From: Rotaria sp. Silwood1
Taxonomy: Eukaryota > Rotifera > Eurotatoria > Philodinida > Philodinidae
Assembly: GCA_905250075.1 (NCBI GenBank)
Contig: CAJNOP010000024.1
Coordinates: 1,891,883 to 1,955,882 of the forward strand
Direction: 5' to 3'
DNA length: 64,000 nucleotides
How positions within the stretch are numbered: position 1 is the stretch's first letter; every line of letters begins with the position of its first letter. Below the pieces are notes generated by a model. The model was not told the origin of the DNA, searched no databases, and saw only the letters and a list, made by a program, of their open reading frames with translations. Positions 62,027 through 64,000 of the stretch are shown here, piece by piece. The translations under genes were made by a program, and so were the position numbers.

Positions 62027-63199
62027 ACATCATGGTAATTATGTATATATTTATATTATTTATTTATTTTGTCATACTCGCACATCAAACTGTGATAGAA
62101 TGGGTCTTATTTCTCTTCGACCTGGTGATTTATTGTATTTTCTTTTCCTTGTGTTGCTTTTGCATTACTACAAATGCTTCTATGTAAAACCGCACACACA
62201 TACACACACAGTGGCCTTTTTTTTTTGTTTTGCTACGTTTCTGATGTCTAGTCGTGAACTTGTCAGTTATATGTAATATAAAATAAAAAAGAATACCGAC
62301 TACCACAAAAAGAATATGTTGCATCTGTTTTGAGTTATTGTATTGAAATCTATCTGTTTGATTCTCATCAATCATTCATTTGGTTTGGTTTTGTTTCTTT
62401 GCTATTCAATATGTGAAATAAATACAACTGATATGGATGCATATTATATTGTTCTCGGAATAATTTTTCCAGTTATAGAATCGATTCATGCCTGAGAACT
62501 TCATAGGATGCATGACATGAAGAATAATATGGGAATCTTGCCAGATATGTAACTCACATAATTAATCATGATCCGATGAGATTCTGACCTAGTTATGAAA
62601 CTCATTGTCACGTTTCATTATCATCAATAGTAACCAAGCGAGTCTACGTCATACTAGCGATTAGTGCTTCAACAAAAAGATGATTTAGCTCAGCTCGATT
62701 GACATTTACTCAAAGACGAAGAACATGTTTATCACTAAGCTAAAGCGATAATGTTATTTATTCGTTCTTATGAGAAACTCAGCAAAAAGCAACAAAAAGA
62801 AAAGTTATTCTTTCTCGTTGTCTATCTGTTTATATTGATTACATTTTGAATCGTATATCTTTATGTTTATTTTGCTCACATTATGGATCTTAAGCATCTT
62901 TTTTATTCTTCATTTCATTTCTGCTGGAAAACATATGATAAGGTTTATTAACATGATTGTTTTATCAATCGAGATTCTATGATGTTTAATATCGTACCTC
63001 TTTTACAAACAAGTTTAATAGCCTTGTGAAAAAAGTAATGAAAACATCATCCTGCAAATTAAGAAGGTTGACAAGGGACATTTTTTAGGTACTCCCTTTC
63101 GATTTCAATGATTTTTTTGCTTGTTAAACACTATATAATGTTGTAGCAAAAATCTTAAAAGGATTTCAATTCCTATTAAGATTTGGCTATCATTTAAGT
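62027..63199. other. 3' flank of kinase-like gene and intergenic DNA
   Basis: Contains a candidate poly(A) signal AATAAA at 62282-62287 and a short (CA)n at about 62191-62210. The small frames here (61998-62276, and 62130-62375 on the minus strand) overlap the UTR and look non-coding. Nothing else recognised. Confidence 0.4.
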
Positions 63200-63374
63200 G
63201 GTCAGTAAAATAAATGAAATGGTCAGTAAAAGCATATATAAATGATCAGTAGAAATATTGAATTGTCAGTAGTATGACGGTCAGTACTTAATTAAAAAAT
63301 GGTCAGTTTTCTATATACAAATATCAGTAAAAATTTCAAATTTGATCAGTAAAAGTGCAGATTTTATTAGTAGA
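63200..63374 (+). repeat. Degenerate nine-unit array, period about 21 bp, core GGTCAGTA
   Basis: TCAGTA or a one-base variant starts at 63202, 63223, 63246, 63266, 63281, 63303, 63324, 63346 and 63367. The steps are 21, 23, 20, 15, 22, 21, 22 and 21 bases. The core is (G/A)(G/T)TCAGTA(A/G)(A/T)A and the sequence between cores is AT-rich and poorly conserved. It could be an old minisatellite with selection or bias holding the core, or a cluster of binding sites. Not a CRISPR array: units are too short and the organism is a eukaryote. Confidence 0.7.
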
Positions 63375-64000
63375 AGAAATAGCTTTATTCATATAAAGAT
63401 TAATTTATATAAGAAAAATAAATTAAAATAAATAGAAAAAAACCAATGAGTAAATAAGAAGAAATCCAAAAGATCATTATATGGAAATTCAAAGAATGAA
63501 AGCAAAAAAGAAAATGAAAATTCAATTATTATACTAGCAATATAGGTTTAGCCTTCACTAGTCTATCTCTGTTTTCTTTTCTCATTGATCGAGACGTTTT
63601 TTTTTGCTAGTGGTTTACAATATTTCAAATGAACAGACACATCTACAATGTGTTTGCATATGCAGTTCTTCAAAAAAACTTAAACAGTTACATTTGATGT
63701 TTTCCACGCTGAGCCATGTTTCATTTTCAAACACCAAATATTAAATGATTTTTGAATTGCATCAAAGTTGTCAATTTTTTTTGTTTATATATTTATTTAA
63801 ATCGACTTATGTAATCGATTGTAAATGACTAGCTCGAATACAATATTATTCTGAAGCATCATTTGGAAGGCCAACTAAGTTTTTTGTTGATTTAGCCCAT
63901 TGATAGGATAAAGCCTACAATTCTGAAGATATTGTTGATTCTGTAACAAATATTTTGCATTAATTGAAGAAGGCTTTCGTCCAGTTCACCAACTATCGAC
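63375..64000. other. Right-edge region with a short coding trace
   Basis: Mostly AT-rich. From about 63835 to the end the plus strand reads SEASFGRPTKFFVDLAH, two stops, then DKAYNSEDIVDSVTNILH, a stop, and LKKAFVQFTNY. This looks like a decayed piece of a protein gene running off the edge; the family is unknown. Confidence 0.35.

Noticed and set aside
63200-63374. CRISPR-like regular spacing
   Set aside because: The repeated core is only about 8 bases with no unique spacers of constant length, and the sequence is from an animal genome with introns.
1-64000. tRNA genes and the bdelloid spliced-leader RNA
   Set aside because: Looked for B-box-like GGTTCGA..CC motifs and for the remembered spliced-leader sequence; neither was seen by eye. 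A covariance-model scan would be decisive.

Overview
The window is AT-rich metazoan DNA with genes split by many short introns (about 45-75 bp, with a few of 0.7-1.1 kb). The best guess is a bdelloid rotifer. The main clue is a decayed gene at 31.3-32.0 kb that matches, from memory, the C-terminal half of the F-box/LRR-like proteins that are greatly expanded in Rotaria and Adineta. The other genes are conserved animal genes and fit this but do not prove it.

Layout. 1-0.45 kb: end of an unrecognised membrane-protein gene on the minus strand. 0.56-0.95 kb: relic of a hAT-type transposase with a BED finger. 1.2-1.5 kb: a 300-bp palindrome. 2.7-3.5 kb: decayed coding traces. 5.9-7.8 kb (+): TMEM127 (4 exons, 320 aa). 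8.2-10.9 kb (+): LIS1/PAFAH1B1 (12 exons, 409 aa), with a transposon-like insert in intron 7. 11.6-12.9 kb (-): GCHFR (2 exons, 84 aa), convergent with LIS1. 13-22.8 kb: gene-poor, with GC-rich repeat patches, a 0.9-kb inverted-repeat element and a pair of diverged repeats. 22.8-23.6 kb (-): DDIT4/REDD1-like gene broken by a 10-N assembly gap. 31.3-33.1 kb: F-box-like pseudogene and nested inverted duplications. 33.6-34.6 kb: further decayed coding traces. 36.7-45.6 kb (-): a 12-exon Shroom gene (1,668 aa) with a C-terminal ASD2 domain. 48.8-58.1 kb: two direct copies of a 1.6-1.7 kb repeat bracketing about 6 kb of palindromes and dead coding sequence. 58.55 kb (+): a 5S rRNA gene. 61.0-62.0 kb (+): an unusual protein-kinase-like gene. 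63.2-63.4 kb: a degenerate nine-unit array with a period of about 21 bp.

How the genes relate. There is no obvious operon. TMEM127 and DDIT4/REDD1 both encode negative regulators of mTORC1 in other animals and lie 15 kb apart. LIS1 (dynein) and Shroom (Rho kinase/actomyosin) are cytoskeletal. GCHFR controls tetrahydrobiopterin synthesis. All five protein calls rest on spliced models in which every intron phase is consistent; protein similarity was judged from memory, without a search.
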